Position numbers and translations under genes: made by a program. Below the pieces are notes generated by a model. It searched no databases. It had not been told where the DNA came from and saw only the letters and a list, made by a program, of their open reading frames with translations. Positions 1 to 7,845 of a stretch of 64,000 bases of DNA are shown here, one piece after another. This DNA comes from Dokdonella fugitiva (GTDB lineage Bacteria; Pseudomonadota; Gammaproteobacteria; Xanthomonadales; Rhodanobacteraceae). The stretch covers positions 1 through 64,000 of the forward strand of contig NZ_SLWQ01000005.1 of NCBI RefSeq assembly GCF_004342425.1, in the 5' to 3' direction. Numbering within the stretch: position 1 is the stretch's first letter; the number at the start of each line of letters is the position of its first letter.

Positions 1-78
1 CAGCGTCGCCACGTCCTGAGGTGTCTTGCATCCGGACAGCAGCGCCTCGAGCGCCCTCTCGTCCACCTTGTCTGCCAT
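1..78 (-). CDS. IS256-family transposase, N-terminal start (cut by window edge)
   Basis: The minus strand reads an ATG at 76-78 preceded by GAGGAG at good spacing, giving MADKVDERALEALLSGC and then KTPQDVATL before the window ends. The stretch LEALLSGCKTPQDV resembles the start of IS256-family (Mutator-type) transposases, which act on the terminal inverted repeats of their own element. Only 26 residues are visible, so the DDE catalytic core cannot be checked. The call rests on this short N-terminal pattern and on the terminal-repeat-like sequence just upstream. Confidence 0.6.
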   Translation of the reverse strand, partial: MADKVDERALEALLSGCKTPQDVATL

Positions 79-150
79 CTCTGCTCCTCGCGGCATCTGC
101 CGCTACCATACGTCAGGGAGCAGTTACACAGTTCAAATTACAGACTCGCG
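1..150. mobile_element. Right end of an IS256-type insertion sequence (probable)
   Basis: Outside the transposase start, at about 118-150, lies an A/T-richer stretch with TTACACAG (124-131). Many IS256-family terminal repeats carry a GTGTAA core reading inward, and this is its complement, as expected for the element's right end. The exact outer boundary and any 8-9 bp target duplication cannot be fixed because the other end is outside the window. Confidence 0.45.
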
Positions 151-337
151 CTGTACGGGCAGGAGCGTCTGCTTACTACGGTTACGAACACACCGTACCG
201 GGCACCGAGGACTCCGACGGCCGTGCTCCTCAGAGATGCTGCAGCTGCATCGCTTCTAGGAAGTCCTATAGCAGCCTACTGTGAGAGGTGCGCGAGCGCA
301 TGGCAGAATGCACTATCTGGGGCCAGAGGAAGCGCTG

Positions 338-931
338 ATGCACCGACTCTTGATGAAGATCGTGCTGGCGTTCGTTTGTATGCCATTCGCGCAACCGGCA
401 AAGGCGTTCGTCGACACTCCATATCTAACACCTTCAGCACCTCAAGCAGGCCAGAGCGTAATGGTCAATGTACGCTTTGGGGAATGTGATGTCTTCGTTC
501 CTGAAGACCCGTATCCAATCGTGACGAGAGAAGGAAACGCGATCCGAATACTGTTTTTTGGGTACTCGTACAGTGACCCTGAACTATGCGTGTACCCCCC
601 TCTTCAAACGTCGCCTTCGATTGGCGAGTTTTCTCCGGGCAACTACACGGTACAGGTTGATTGGTTGCGTGTCGCAGTAGATGGGACCAGTACGACGACA
701 CTAGCTATCCTGCCTTTCACCGTCGGCGGAGTCCCCAACCCTCCCCAGCCCGCACCTGCATTGAGCGTCTTGGGTTTGGTTTTGCTCGCGACAGCCCTCA
801 GCGTTATCGCGTCTCGAAAGCTACGCCTGATACTGCTGCCAGGAATCTTGCTGCTATGTCTGCAAATTCCCACGCAGGTTCGGGCCGATCAGCTGCCGGT
901 CGCTACCAACACCATCGCGACACGTCCTTGA
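338..931 (+). CDS. Secreted/membrane-anchored hypothetical protein with CTERM-like tail
   Basis: Not a family I recognise. The ATG at 338 follows AGAGGA at good spacing and starts a clear signal peptide (MHRLLMKIVLAFVCMPF, then Ala-X-Ala at AKA). A soluble, beta-rich, Tyr/Pro-rich region of about 135 residues follows. Near the end are PAPALSVLGLVLLATALS, a basic RKLR and a second hydrophobic stretch. The Pro-Ala-Leu-Ser, hydrophobic helix, Arg pattern resembles IPTL/PEP-CTERM sorting tails, but about 30 residues run on beyond it, so the natural 3' end may have been lost in a rearrangement. Composition is clearly more A/T-rich than downstream genes, suggesting transfer. Its last codons overlap the DUF3800 remnant on the other strand. 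Confidence 0.6.
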   Translation: MHRLLMKIVLAFVCMPFAQPAKAFVDTPYLTPSAPQAGQSVMVNVRFGECDVFVPEDPYPIVTREGNAIRILFFGYSYSDPELCVYPPLQTSPSIGEFSPGNYTVQVDWLRVAVDGTSTTTLAILPFTVGGVPNPPQPAPALSVLGLVLLATALSVIASRKLRLILLPGILLLCLQIPTQVRADQLPVATNTIATRP

Positions 932-1238
932 TCACATACCCCATAGCGCCGGGCCAGTCTGCAGGCATTTTGAATCCATCAAACCCATCGTCTAGCCACT
1001 GCATAAGCTCCAATCCATCCGGAAGGCCTGCAAGCTGACGTCGAAGTGCGAACGCGCAGCAGTCCGCCAACTGCAAAAGTGGCACACGTTTTTGAACAAA
1101 ATTGATTTCATCAATAGCGACGTCAAATGGATGCTTTGTTAGCCAGTCAAGATTGTTTCCAAAAACTTTGGGCACACGCTTCAGCTTACCCTGAAGAGCA
1201 GGCACGTCCTCCGCCATAATAATCATATTCTCGCCGGG
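903..1238 (-). pseudogene. DUF3800 protein, C-terminal remnant
   Basis: The minus-strand frame ending at 903 encodes about 112 residues with the C-terminal signature of DUF3800 proteins: a HPFDVAIDEINFVQK segment followed by PLLQLADCCAFALRRQL. DUF3800 proteins are phage- and defence-associated proteins of uncertain biochemistry, thought to be RNase H-like. The N-terminal part of the family, which should carry the early Asp motif, is missing. The reading frame runs without a break into unrelated sequence at about 1238, where an erythromycin esterase-like fragment begins on the other strand. I therefore treat it as a truncated gene moved in by recombination. Composition is A/T-rich like the preceding gene. 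Confidence 0.65.
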
Positions 1239-1738
1239 GCCGCATCGTGGTCTGGGCGCACAATTCGCATCTGGGCGACGCGCGCGCCACCGCAATGAGC
1301 AAGCGCGGTGAATGGAATGTCGGTCAGCTGTTGCGCCAGGAGGCGGGACTCCAGGACACAGTGCTGGTCGGCTTCACGACCTATACCGGCCACGTCACGG
1401 CGGCACGCGACTGGGATCAGCCCGCGGAGCGGCGCTGGGTCCGTCCTGCACGTCGCGACAGCTACGAGCATGCGTTCTACGCGAGCGGACTGGACCGCTT
1501 CTTCCTGCCGTTGCGCGACGAGGTCGTCGCCTCGATGGACAACCCGTTGCTCGAGCGGGCAATCGGCGTGGTGTACCGACCCGAGACCGAACTCGAGAGC
1601 CACTATTTTTCGGCGCAGATCGGCTCGCAGTTCGACGCCGTGTTCCACCTTGATGAAACGAGTGCGGTCGAGCCGCTGGACATGAGCGAGCATTGGATCC
1701 GGCACGAACCGCCGGACACCTATCCGTTCGGGCTATGA
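1238..1738 (+). pseudogene. Erythromycin esterase-like protein, C-terminal remnant
   Basis: The frame from about 1238 encodes RIVVWAHNSHLGDARAT and ends at 1738. This is typical of the C-terminal half of the erythromycin esterase family (PF05139), where the His of WAHNSH belongs to the active-site region. The family normally has 400 or more residues; only about 165 remain and there is no good start codon or ribosome site. The GTG at 1247 falls inside the conserved motif. The 5' part was removed at the junction near 1238. The stop overlaps the start of the alcohol dehydrogenase (ATGA), so the two were once translationally coupled. Confidence 0.7.
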
Positions 1739-2751
1739 GCGATGCGGAAACGATGAAAGACGAATACCGCGTGATGCAGCTCGTCGCACCGGGCATGCCA
1801 CTCGCCGAAGCGACCCGGCCCATGCCACAGCCTGCAGCGGGCCAAGTGCTCGTCCGCGTCGAGGCCTGTGGCGTCTGCCGCACGGATCTGCACGTCGCCG
1901 ACGGCGAGCTCCCGCAGGCACGCTATCCGATCGTTCCCGGTCACGAAGTCGTCGGCACCGTGGAAGATGTCGGCGCCGGAGTGACGTCTCCTGCTGTCGG
2001 GGAGCGCATCGGCGTCCCTTGGCTCGGTCGGACCTGCGGGCGATGCGACTTTTGCTTGGGTGATCGCGAGAACCTATGCGACGCGCCCGAGTTCATCGGC
2101 TGCACGCTGGATGGCGGATTCGCGACCCATATGCTCGCCGACGCCGCCTACTGCCTTCGATTGGGCGACATATCCGCGGAACCCGCATCGCTGGCGCCGT
2201 TGCTGTGCGCGGGCCTCATCGGTTGGCGCGCATTCCGGGCGGCCGGGCCATGCCGCGATCTCGGCTTGTACGGCTTCGGCGCGGCAGCGCACATCCTTTG
2301 CCAGATGGCCGTCGCACGAGGCGTCTCGGTGTACGCGTTCACTCGTCCCGGAGACGGGGCGACTCAAGCCTTTGCGCGAAGTCTCGGAGCATGCTGGGCC
2401 GGCGGCTCCGACGATGCGCCACCGCATCCACTCGACGCGACGATCATCTTTGCGCCCGTCGGCGCCCTCGTGCCCATCGCTCTCGGCAGGGTGCGCAAAG
2501 GTGGGCGCGTGGTATGCGCAGGCATCCACATGAGCGACATTCCAGGGTTCGAATACCGTCGACTTTGGGGCGAACGCGAACTCGTCTCCGTGGCCAATCT
2601 GACTCGCGAAGACGGACGCACGTTCTTCCTCGCCGCCGGCGACGACGTTCGAACCCGCGTGCGCACCTATCCGCTTCGCGATGCGAACCTTGCATTGGAG
2701 GCGCTTAGGGAAGGTTCGCTCAGCGGCGCAGCCGTCATCGTCCCGGACTGA
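1735..2751 (+). CDS. Zinc-dependent alcohol dehydrogenase (MDR family, AdhA-like)
   Basis: A 338-residue medium-chain dehydrogenase. The N-terminal GroES-like domain has ACGVC (catalytic Zn Cys, about residue 46) and PGHEVVG (about 68-74). The structural zinc loop CGRCDFCLGDRENLC carries four Cys (about 99-113). The nucleotide-binding domain begins at LGLYGFGAAAH. It would oxidise an alcohol, or reduce an aldehyde, with NAD(P) in the cytoplasm. The ATG at 1735 overlaps the stop of the esterase remnant by four bases; a later ATG at 1753 is possible. The esterase-ADH-USP order suggests an old stress operon. Substrate is not readable from sequence. Confidence 0.88.
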   Translation: MSDAETMKDEYRVMQLVAPGMPLAEATRPMPQPAAGQVLVRVEACGVCRTDLHVADGELPQARYPIVPGHEVVGTVEDVGAGVTSPAVGERIGVPWLGRTCGRCDFCLGDRENLCDAPEFIGCTLDGGFATHMLADAAYCLRLGDISAEPASLAPLLCAGLIGWRAFRAAGPCRDLGLYGFGAAAHILCQMAVARGVSVYAFTRPGDGATQAFARSLGACWAGGSDDAPPHPLDATIIFAPVGALVPIALGRVRKGGRVVCAGIHMSDIPGFEYRRLWGERELVSVANLTREDGRTFFLAAGDDVRTRVRTYPLRDANLALEALREGSLSGAAVIVPD

Positions 2752-2791
2752 GTTCAACGCACGGCACCGACAGCCGGCACATCATCGCGGA

Positions 2792-2805
2792 TTGATCCAG
2801 ATCAG
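2792..2805. promoter_or_regulatory. FNR/ANR-type box
   Basis: TTGATCCAGATCAG, one mismatch to the TTGAT-N4-ATCAA palindrome bound by FNR/ANR-type regulators. Its centre (2798.5) would place a -41.5-type start near 2840, 23 bases before the downstream USP gene, with GATAGG in the -10 region. Confidence 0.65.
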
Positions 2806-2862
2806 CATCGACCGGCGAACGGCGCGATAGGGTGCGCTGCATCGTCGAGCGGAGATACCGTC

Positions 2863-3687
2863 ATGAAAGACATCCTAGCTTATGCGGACAACTACTCCTC
2901 ATGGACGCCGAGCATGAAGTATGCGGCGGGCTTGGCTGCTGCATTCTCGGGGCATCTGACGGGCGTCCACGTCGTGGCGTCACCGTACATGATGGTGTCT
3001 CCCTACGATGCCCCGCTCCTGCTGTCACGGATCGTCGACGAGCTTCGGCAGATCAAGGAAGAGGCATGCGCGCGGCGCAGCGCATTCGAGGCCCAGGCAC
3101 GCGTACTCGGTACCCGCTCGGCACTCTGGGAAGTCGCCGAGGGAGAAGTGCCGGACGTGCTCTCGCAGATTGGCAATTGGCACGACGTGCTCGTGCTGGG
3201 TCGTGACGCGAAGAGCAACTGGGGTTCTCCCCAGTCGTTGGGAGGTCTGGTCCTGCGCAGCCACTTGCCCTGCATCGTCACGCCACCGACCTGCTCGACG
3301 GCGCGCGCTCAATGCGTGGCGCTCGGCTGGAACCATTCACCTGAAGCCATCCGCGCAATCCATGCAGCGCTTCCGATTCTCGCCACGGCCGGTCGCATCG
3401 TGATCCTCTCCGGCAAGCGGCGCGAACAGCCGTTGACGACCAGTTGGAAGCCGGAGTTCGACCTCGGAACATACCTGCGCGGCCATGGGCTGCTCGTCGA
3501 AGATCGTGAACTGGACGCGAGCGACGCCGACGCCGGCTCGGCGTTACTGGAAGCGGCTTCGGAGTGCCGCGCCGACCTGCTGGTCATGGGGGCGTACGGG
3601 CGTGCACGCTTCAGCGAATGGATTTTCGGGGGCGCCACCCGACACGTCCTCGCCGAAGCGCACATTCCGGTCTTCCTGCGGCATTGA
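2863..3687 (+). CDS. Two-domain universal stress protein
   Basis: A 274-residue protein made of two UspA folds, the usual length of tandem USPs. It starts MKDILAYADNYSSW after GGAGATACCGTC. The C-terminal domain carries the nucleotide-binding loop GAYGRARFSEWIFGGATR, matching the G-x2-G-x9-G(S/T) pattern of ATP-binding USPs; the N-terminal domain lacks that loop (LGRDAKSNWGSPQS). USPs of this type support survival during starvation or low oxygen. An FNR/ANR-type box lies 58 bases upstream. Paralogues in this window are at 6918-7732 (frameshifted) and 29286-29672 (truncated). Confidence 0.9.
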   Translation: MKDILAYADNYSSWTPSMKYAAGLAAAFSGHLTGVHVVASPYMMVSPYDAPLLLSRIVDELRQIKEEACARRSAFEAQARVLGTRSALWEVAEGEVPDVLSQIGNWHDVLVLGRDAKSNWGSPQSLGGLVLRSHLPCIVTPPTCSTARAQCVALGWNHSPEAIRAIHAALPILATAGRIVILSGKRREQPLTTSWKPEFDLGTYLRGHGLLVEDRELDASDADAGSALLEAASECRADLLVMGAYGRARFSEWIFGGATRHVLAEAHIPVFLRH

Positions 3688-3696
3688 CTTGCAAGC

Positions 3697-4530
3697 TCAG
3701 GGGACGGGCGCTTGCTTCATCGTCGCGCTCGAGACGACCAGCCACCCGACAGCGAGCAGGAGCCCGTCGAGTACGACGAGGCTCCACCATGGCCATGGCG
3801 AGCCGCCGACAGAGGCTGTCATGGTGACGACGATCGGCAGGTCGCCCGCAACGGCGAAGGCGACCGAAGTGCCTGGTCCGGACGTGCTGACGCCCGCTTC
3901 GATGGGCGCACGCATCGCGCCGGCACTCTCCGGAATATCGAGGATCGTTCCACGCCCGCCGGCTTCCGGATCGGCAAGGACACGCCCACCGCGCGAGTGC
4001 AGGATGAGGCGCCCGAGGCTTTGCGAGTAAGCGGCGGCGTCGACGAGCGTCGTGATCGACGCCGTTCCCACGACTTCGCCGACCATGGAATCCGTGCCGC
4101 GTACCGCGTGGTGAAAGCGCAGGTCCGAACCAAGATCTCGAGAACCGGCTGATCCCGGCTCGTCGTTAGTCACGCGCAGTACCGGGCGACCGTTCGAGTC
4201 CGTCAATTCGATCTGCTTCATGCCGATCGCCTGCATGATGCGACGAAAGCGCATTTCCACGACGTCGAGTTCGCCGCTCGAGACGGCACGGCTCGTCGAC
4301 GGATCGGATGCGAGCGTCGAGAGTGCCGCGCTCGCGGCGTTCGCCGAATGAGCAATGCCGCTCGCGATCGCTTGCACGTACAACTGGCGTGCTGTCTCGC
4401 GGTCCATCTCGTCGCGCATCGTCGCCTCGCGCAAGACTGCGACGCCGACCATTGACGGCGCGAGGACGGCCATGCACAGGTACGACATCGCGATCATTCG
4501 GCTGCTCAGGCGAAGGTGCGGGAACGTCAC
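3697..4530 (-). CDS. Membrane protein with sensor-like periplasmic domain, no output domain
   Basis: 277 residues with two membrane segments, about 12-33 (MIAMSYLCMAVLAPSMVGVAV) and about 245-268, enclosing a roughly 210-residue extracytoplasmic region. That region contains RQIELTDSNGRPVLRVTN-like and VGTASITTLVDAAAYSQSL-like stretches resembling Cache/PAS-type periplasmic sensor domains of histidine kinases and cyclases. Unlike those, no HAMP, kinase or GGDEF module follows; the protein stops 8 residues after the second helix. Its start overlaps the stop of the L,D-transpeptidase gene (ATGA), so the two are translationally coupled and probably act together at the envelope. Function unknown. 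Confidence 0.7.
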   Translation of the reverse strand: MTFPHLRLSSRMIAMSYLCMAVLAPSMVGVAVLREATMRDEMDRETARQLYVQAIASGIAHSANAASAALSTLASDPSTSRAVSSGELDVVEMRFRRIMQAIGMKQIELTDSNGRPVLRVTNDEPGSAGSRDLGSDLRFHHAVRGTDSMVGEVVGTASITTLVDAAAYSQSLGRLILHSRGGRVLADPEAGGRGTILDIPESAGAMRAPIEAGVSTSGPGTSVAFAVAGDLPIVVTMTASVGGSPWPWWSLVVLDGLLLAVGWLVVSSATMKQAPVP

Positions 4531-5525
4531 GGCGGCACTCCTGCAGTTGATTGGTCACGCAAGGCCGCGCCCATACCCGACTGCAGGATCGGAGCCACGA
4601 TTTCGCCGCGCAATGCGGGCTGGTCCGTCACCAGTACGGTCGTGCCGGCGACGAGGACATCGCGCACGTGGCCCGCGAATTCGTCGGACACTTTGAGGTG
4701 TTTTGCGAGCGAATCCATAGACCACAGGCCGAGATCGCCGCGCAGCGGGTAGGCGAGCCATGTCCGCGAACCAGGCGCCCCACCCTGTTCCTCTTGCGCC
4801 ACGAAAACGACGGCGCCGTGTCCCTGGAATCCTTCCGTGACGTCCACCGCGCCGGCGCCGATGCGCACGCCATTGCGCATCACGTACGCACGCCGGTCCA
4901 CGAGGCTCACGAGAATGCTGACGGGTCCTTCGGTCTTCGCGTCCGCATCCCACCAGAATGATGCGGCCTGTGCGATGCCCAAATCCGGTTTCCCTAGAGG
5001 CGTTACCGGCGCCAGCACCGACGGATGGATGATCTCGGGGTCGACGGCATCGCGATCGGACACGACCACGGTATCGCCGTTGCGGGTCACCTCGAACAGG
5101 TGTTCGGCGAAGGGCTGCGGCACGCGGATGCAGCCGTGCGAGGCAGGATATCCGGGAAGTGTTCCTGCATGAATCGCCACGCCGTCCCACGTGAGTCGCT
5201 CCATGAAAGGCATCGGTGCATCGTCATACAGATTGGACCGATGTTCGCGTTCCTTCTGCAGGATCGTGAATACACCAGGCGGCGTGGCATGACCGCGCTT
5301 TCCTGAGCTGATCGCACTGGCACCGATCGCGATGCCGTTCCGGTAGACGTATGCGCGCTGTTCGACCAGGCTGACGACAATCACGACCGGACCATCCGGA
5401 GCGGTTTGCGGATACCACCATGGGGCATTCGCGATCGACACCGGATTGTTCGGATCGCTCTCGCCAGCGACCGCCTGCACGGCAAGCAGGGCTGCAAGCA
5501 CGGAAATGACCCATTTGCCCGCCAT
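4527..5525 (-). CDS. L,D-transpeptidase with a duplicated, catalytically empty second half
   Basis: 332 residues with a signal peptide (cleavage near AVAG/ES, about 20). The first YkuD domain (about 45-155) has the full catalytic signature: His119 (AIHAGT) and SHGCIR at 129-134 with nucleophile Cys132. This family makes meso-DAP to meso-DAP crosslinks or attaches proteins to peptidoglycan in the periplasm. Residues 200-300 repeat the start of the domain: GPVSILVSLVDRRAYVMRNG against GPVVIVVSLVEQRAYVYRNG at 45-64. The repeat lacks the His and Ser-His-Gly-Cys motif, so it cannot be active. The downstream gene for a membrane sensor-like protein overlaps by four bases. Confidence 0.88.
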   Translation of the reverse strand: MAGKWVISVLAALLAVQAVAGESDPNNPVSIANAPWWYPQTAPDGPVVIVVSLVEQRAYVYRNGIAIGASAISSGKRGHATPPGVFTILQKEREHRSNLYDDAPMPFMERLTWDGVAIHAGTLPGYPASHGCIRVPQPFAEHLFEVTRNGDTVVVSDRDAVDPEIIHPSVLAPVTPLGKPDLGIAQAASFWWDADAKTEGPVSILVSLVDRRAYVMRNGVRIGAGAVDVTEGFQGHGAVVFVAQEEQGGAPGSRTWLAYPLRGDLGLWSMDSLAKHLKVSDEFAGHVRDVLVAGTTVLVTDQPALRGEIVAPILQSGMGAALRDQSTAGVPP

Positions 5526-5592
5526 TAACGCTTCCGGAGCCCGCCGAGCGCGTCGGCGGGCTCGCTTGTATCGGCACTCGTCGACGTGCGTG

Positions 5593-6246
5593 TCACGGCG
5601 CCACGATGATGTGATCGACGACCTGCTGGACGCCCGGAGCGTTCCATGCCGCGGCTTCGATCGTGTCGCGCTCGAGGAATGAATGCGCGGTCCCGCTCAA
5701 TGTGACAGTGCCGTCGTTCACGGCCACGGTCACTTCCTTCGAATCCTGGTGAGCAAGGCGTTGCAGAGCCGCCTCGATCTTTCCCTTGACGTCCTTGATC
5801 GCCGCGTGCGGGCGCAGCGACACTGCATTGTTCAAGCCACGGACCCCGAGCAGCGGACGGACCGACGCCGCCGCGGCATCGCGCTGGTAGTCCCAGTCGA
5901 CCTCGCCGGTCAAGGTGACGAAGCCGTCGTCGACCTTCACCTGCACGGCGCCGATCGGCACCGAGACGTTCCACTCGAGCGCCGTCACGGCCGCCTTGGC
6001 AATGTCCGCATCGGTTCGCTTGTTGCTTCCCGGTAATTTCACTTCCAGGTCCATTGCCACGCCCTTGACCCCGGCGACGCGCTTTGCCGCATCCGCCGCG
6101 GCGAACTTCTCGGCGTAGCTGTCGATCTCGCCGGACAACGTCACTACGCCATCTCTCGCCTCGACGCCGATATGGGCGGACTGCACCGCGGCATCCCACC
6201 GCAATTCCTCCATCACGTCCTGCTGCAACTGCCGATCGGTTTTCAT
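5593..6246 (-). CDS. Triple BON-domain protein (OsmY-like)
   Basis: 217 residues made of three BON domains (about 1-68, 76-145 and 150-217), each with the pattern VxVxDGxVTLxG followed by a helix and GVxxVxN/D. BON proteins bind phospholipid membranes and help under osmotic or envelope stress. The start at 6246 is chosen because GGAGGAG lies just upstream. No signal peptide is visible, unlike OsmY. An FNR/ANR-type box at 6306-6319 is at promoter distance, and TATCGT occupies exactly the predicted -10 position. Confidence 0.88.
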   Translation of the reverse strand: MKTDRQLQQDVMEELRWDAAVQSAHIGVEARDGVVTLSGEIDSYAEKFAAADAAKRVAGVKGVAMDLEVKLPGSNKRTDADIAKAAVTALEWNVSVPIGAVQVKVDDGFVTLTGEVDWDYQRDAAAASVRPLLGVRGLNNAVSLRPHAAIKDVKGKIEAALQRLAHQDSKEVTVAVNDGTVTLSGTAHSFLERDTIEAAAWNAPGVQQVVDHIIVAP

Positions 6247-6305
6247 GATGACTCCTCCGGGTTGAATGGACGTGATCACGATAGGCCCGGTACTGCCATT
6301 GTGAA

Positions 6306-6319
6306 TTGATGCAGGTCAA
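6306..6319. promoter_or_regulatory. FNR/ANR-type box for the BON gene
   Basis: TTGATGCAGGTCAA, centred at 6312.5. On the minus strand this predicts a start near 6271 with TATCGT (6278-6283) at -12 to -7, and a 25-base leader to the BON start codon. Confidence 0.7.
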
Positions 6320-6340
6320 GCGGCTCGATCTCGAATCGAG

Positions 6341-6354
6341 TTGATCCAGATCAA
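6341..6354. promoter_or_regulatory. FNR/ANR-type box for the attachment-like gene
   Basis: TTGATCCAGATCAA, a perfect match to the FNR/ANR palindrome, centred at 6347.5. It faces the plus-strand gene at 6418 (predicted start near 6389). The two boxes in this divergent promoter are 22 bases apart. Confidence 0.72.
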
Positions 6355-6417
6355 TGCGCGACCAGATATTGAACGCGAGCATGCGCACGGGCCATTTCGG
6401 CCTTGTCGGAGCGTGCC

Positions 6418-6885
6418 ATGACAATCACTTGGGTTCTCGTCGCGGACGGTAGTCGGGCGCGGTTGTTCGAGAGCACCCGGCGCGACGAGCCGCTGCACCA
6501 GCTGGAAAGCTTCCTCAATCCGGACGTACGCGCGAGCGCGCGGCAATTCACGACGGATCATCCCCCCACCGTCAATGAAAGCGTAGGGTTTGCACGTCAT
6601 TCCATCGAGCCGCACACCACGCTTCGATCGAAGCAGACCATGCGCTTCGCGAGAACCCTGGCCGCGGCACTGGAGCGAGGCCGCACGGAACGTCGCTACG
6701 AACGACTCGTCGTGGCAGCGCCAGCCAAGTTCGCCGGTGCCCTGCATGGGCAATGCGCCAAGCCGTTGCGCGACTCCATTACGGCGGAAATACACCGGGA
6801 TCTCGTCACGCTCTCCCCGACGGAAATCCACGAGCGTGTGGCGCCGTTGCTGGAGCCGACGGTACCGCGTTCGGAAATCGCCTGA
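6418..6885 (+). CDS. Host attachment family protein (PF10116-like)
   Basis: 155 residues beginning MTITWVLVADGSRARLFES, the signature of the family named 'protein required for attachment to host cells' (PF10116). The end (DLVTLSPTEIHERVAPLL) also fits. These proteins belong to the release-factor-like (eRF1/baeRF) superfamily; the attachment role comes from a plant-associated bacterium and may not hold here. The ATG at 6418 is preferred over the TTG at 6403 because GGAG lies at correct spacing. A perfect FNR/ANR-type box is 64 bases upstream, placing it in the island regulon. Confidence 0.85.
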   Translation: MTITWVLVADGSRARLFESTRRDEPLHQLESFLNPDVRASARQFTTDHPPTVNESVGFARHSIEPHTTLRSKQTMRFARTLAAALERGRTERRYERLVVAAPAKFAGALHGQCAKPLRDSITAEIHRDLVTLSPTEIHERVAPLLEPTVPRSEIA

Positions 6886-6917
6886 AAGACGCCGCCCGGC
6901 GCATCCGGGCGAAACTT

Positions 6918-7732
6918 TCAGTTGTGCATGAACACGGGGACGGTAGCCTCGTGCAGCACGGTGCGGGTGGCGCCGCCGAATGCCATTCACCGATGCGCGA
7001 CCGGCCGTAGGCACCCATCACGAGCAGGTCGGCCCCGGCTCTGGATGCCGCGAGCAGCAGAGCTTCGCCGATCCGATCGCCGTCCGCGAATGGTCCTTGG
7101 ACGACGGGGTCGATGCCGTGCCGTGCGAGATGCGCATGGATGTCGAGCGGAGGCTGCCATTTGGCCTCGCTCTCCGGCGCGCCCCGGGCGCCGTCCAGCA
7201 ATATGACGCGCGACGCACGCCGCAACAACGGCAGGGCGCTATGGATCGCACGCATGGCCTGTGGGGAGTCGTTCCACGCAATGGCGATGCAGTCGAACGC
7301 TGCGTTACGCCTCGCAGGCGGAACCATGAGGCACGGAACATGGGAGCGAACCACGATCGAACCGAGATCGACCGGCGCGCCCCAGGGCACATCCTGATCG
7401 CGATCGAGCACCAGCAGATCGTGCCAATTCCCGACGTGCGCGAGCGATTCCGGGGTGCGCCCGTCGGCTACCTGCCAATTCACTTGCTGCACCCCCATGC
7501 CGTTTGCCCATGCGATGAACGCCGACTCCGCAGCGCGCGCGGAGCGCTCCAGCGCACTCGCCGACTCAAAGGGCTCGAGCGCCGAGCCCGTCGGCGGTGG
7601 CATGTAGAACGGCCATAGGTGCACGAAAACGCCGGTCAGCGAGCCGCCGATGCACGAAGCCAGGCTAGCGGCGTACTCGACGCCGCAGCTCCACGCGTCA
7701 TAACGCCCCGCATACACCATGATGTCTCGCAT
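6918..7732 (-). pseudogene. Two-domain universal stress protein, frameshifted near its C-terminus
   Basis: Starts MRDIMVYAGRYDAWSCGVEY and aligns along its length with the tandem USP at 2863. In the C-terminal ATP-binding loop the open frame reads GAYGRSRIGEW and then changes to HSAAPPAPCC. Shifting by one base (one G missing near 6983) restores W-AFGGATRTVLHEATVPVFMHN and a stop at 6918-6920. As written, the frame would run on to 6806 and overlap the attachment gene on the other strand. Either a real one-base deletion or an assembly error; the restored limits are given. Lies 113 bases downstream of the second SQR-type gene, apparently the last gene of the sulfide operon. Confidence 0.8.
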
Positions 7733-7845
7733 GCTCGACCTCCTCGATCAGGAACGCCCGAGGCACCGCGCGTGCGGCACCGCTTCGTGGCGTACTGCGA
7801 TGGCGACGCGGAGTGGCATTGCTCGCGCCCGCGGCACCGGCCTCG

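Noticed and set aside
1..1240. A complete defence island on the basis of DUF3800
   Set aside because: Only the C-terminal third of DUF3800 remains and no companion defence gene is visible.
6806..6917. Apparent C-terminal extension of the USP frame to 6806
   Set aside because: Produced by the frameshift near 6983; the sequence after it (SFARMRRAASFRRFP) is antisense to the attachment gene and not USP-like.
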